This document shows positions 22,811-23,781 of a DNA stretch of 23,781 bases, piece after piece (positions within the stretch are counted from its first letter, which is position 1; each line of letters opens with the position of its first letter). The stretch lies in contig DATGKW010000195.1 of NCBI GenBank assembly GCA_035294465.1, positions 1 through 23,781 of the forward strand. The letters are read 5' to 3'. A program made the position numbers and the translations under genes. This stretch comes from Paraktedonobacter sp035294465. Lineage in GTDB: Bacteria > Chloroflexota > Ktedonobacteria > Ktedonobacterales > Ktedonobacteraceae. Under the pieces are notes generated by a model. That model saw nothing but the letters and a program-made list of their open reading frames with translations. It searched no databases and had not been told where the DNA came from.

Positions 22811-23781
22811 CTTGAGTTACCTCGCTGGGATCTGGATAAGGAGCGTTCAGCGCGAACTGCTCGCCAGCCTCAACTTCCGCTCGCACCTGCTGCTCGATGC
22901 GCTCGAAATCCTCTTCACCGGCCAATTCCTGCTCAAGCAGCCAGCTTTTCAGAATGTCCAGTGGGTCGCGCTGTGTCCTCCAGTACTCCTCCTCCTCGGC
23001 GGAGCGATAATAGTTTCGCTGGATATCGCCGACGTGATGGCCCATGTAGCGATAGGTCTCGCAGAGCAGGAAGGCCGGTCCCTCGCCGCGCCGCGCGCGT
23101 TCAACCAGGCGCTTCGCTGCCTCATAGACTGCGCGCACATTCTGGCCATCTACCTCGACAGTGAGTATATCAAAGGCTGCGGCTCTGGCGGCCATGTTCC
23201 CGGCAGTCGTCTCGGAATTATGCGTATACTCGTTGTACTGGTTGTTCTCGCAGACATAAATCACGGGATATTTCCAGAGCGCAGCCATATTCATCACTTC
23301 GTAGAGCACGCCCTGGCCGAGGGCGCCATCGCCAAAGAAGCAGACCGCGACCTGATCGCTGCCACGCATCTTGCTCGACATCGCGGCTCCGGTGGCGATG
23401 CCGGCGCTGCCCCCTACGATAGCATTTGCGCCCAGGTTGCCTGTATCCTGGTCGGCGATATGCATGGAGCCGCCCTTGCCTTTGCAGTAGCCAGCAGCCT
23501 TGCCCAGCAGCTCGGCAAACATGCGATCAACGGACGCGCCTTTCGCCAGGCAGTGACCGTGCCCACGGTGTGTGCTGGTGATATAGTCATCGCGGCGCAG
23601 GGCAGCACACACGCCCACGGCTATCGCTTCCTCACCAATGTAGAGATGCGCCAGGCCGGGCATTCTGGCGGTGAGATACAACTGATTGACATGCTCCTCA
23701 AACACGCGGATCGTGAGCATTTGCCTGTACGCGGCCAACCAGGAGACCTGCTCGCGCTCGTTCGTGGCCTGAACAGCTCCT
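22797..23781 (-). CDS. 2-oxoacid/acetoin dehydrogenase E1 component, alpha subunit (5' end outside window)
   Basis: The thiamine-diphosphate-binding subunit of E1. The reading frame stays open to the window edge at 23781, so the true start lies outside; the in-frame TTG at 23738 is only an internal possibility. Family blocks present: YRQMLTIRVFEEHVNQLY, HLYIGEEAIAVGV, THRGHGHCLAKG and GGSMHIADQDTGNLGANAIVG. The ThDP/Mg motif runs from GDGALGQG to CENNQYNEY (GDG then NN about 27 residues on). The C-terminal loop ETYRYMGHHVGD is also there. It is the first visible gene of the minus-strand array and overlaps E1 beta by 14 bp. The E1 alpha assignment is secure; substrate type is not. Confidence 0.93.
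   Translation of the reverse strand, partial: GAVQATNEREQVSWLAAYRQMLTIRVFEEHVNQLYLTARMPGLAHLYIGEEAIAVGVCAALRRDDYITSTHRGHGHCLAKGASVDRMFAELLGKAAGYCKGKGGSMHIADQDTGNLGANAIVGGSAGIATGAAMSSKMRGSDQVAVCFFGDGALGQGVLYEVMNMAALWKYPVIYVCENNQYNEYTHNSETTAGNMAARAAAFDILTVEVDGQNVRAVYEAAKRLVERARRGEGPAFLLCETYRYMGHHVGDIQRNYYRSAEEEEYWRTQRDPLDILKSWLLEQELAGEEDFERIEQQVRAEVEAGEQFALNAPYPDPSEVTQDVYV

Noticed and set aside
21782..23164. 460-codon plus-strand frame over E1 beta and E1 alpha
   Set aside because: Long only because the opposite strand encodes conserved, GC-rich codons; it crosses two real genes and its protein is His/Arg/Gln-rich without family features.
1..23781. tRNA, rRNA, CRISPR array, transposase or phage genes
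   Set aside because: None recognised by eye on either strand. The primase-like gene alone is not enough to call a prophage or plasmid remnant.

Overview
The window is about 24 kb of bacterial chromosome of moderate GC, and no organism is named in the data. Frequent GTG/TTG starts with strong Shine-Dalgarno sites, an FHA/transglutaminase pair, an ESX-like toxin cassette and a liv-type transporter joined to a 2-oxoacid dehydrogenase are compatible with a large-genome soil Chloroflexota such as the Ktedonobacteria. That is an inference from gene style, not proof. I saw no rRNA, tRNA, CRISPR array, IS element or phage structural gene.

Left part (1-12.7 kb) is a patchwork of short units on both strands. 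A metallo-beta-lactamase-fold hydrolase (+) converges on a two-gene minus-strand operon encoding a membrane-anchored transglutaminase-like protein and a membrane FHA protein. Diverging from that pair across a 389 bp regulatory gap is a plus-strand three-gene cassette: a small helical protein, a 512-aa protein with an ESX/LXG-like N-terminus and a C-terminal PD-(D/E)XK nuclease domain, and an unrecognised 216-aa protein in the immunity-gene position. This looks like a polymorphic toxin/immunity system. After a clear terminator come an orphan six-helix membrane protein, a small stand-alone zinc-finger/Toprim primase-like protein with a near-consensus promoter, and a NiCoT nickel/cobalt permease. 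A perfect 29-bp inverted repeat separates the permease from a convergent VOC/glyoxalase-like gene. A COG4705-type membrane protein and a DUF3592-like membrane protein follow.

Right part (12.65-23.78 kb) is one long minus-strand array, read right to left: E1 alpha (5' end cut by the window edge), E1 beta, an M24/creatinase-like enzyme, E2 acyltransferase, the LivK/H/M/G/F ABC importer and an alpha/beta hydrolase. Spacing is short or overlapping almost throughout. The natural reading is a catabolic operon: import of an amino-acid-like or amide-like solute, hydrolysis by the M24 enzyme and/or the alpha/beta hydrolase, and oxidative decarboxylation (or acetoin-type cleavage) of a product to an acyl-CoA. 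The substrate is not evident. No E3 (lipoamide dehydrogenase) gene is in the window.

Most notable oddities: the toxin/immunity cassette with an AT-richer 3' half in the toxin gene; a Cys replacing the second metal-binding Asp in the M24 enzyme; two tandem E3-binding domains in E2; a roughly 50-residue tandem duplication at the N-terminus of LivM; and a strong hairpin between livK and livH.
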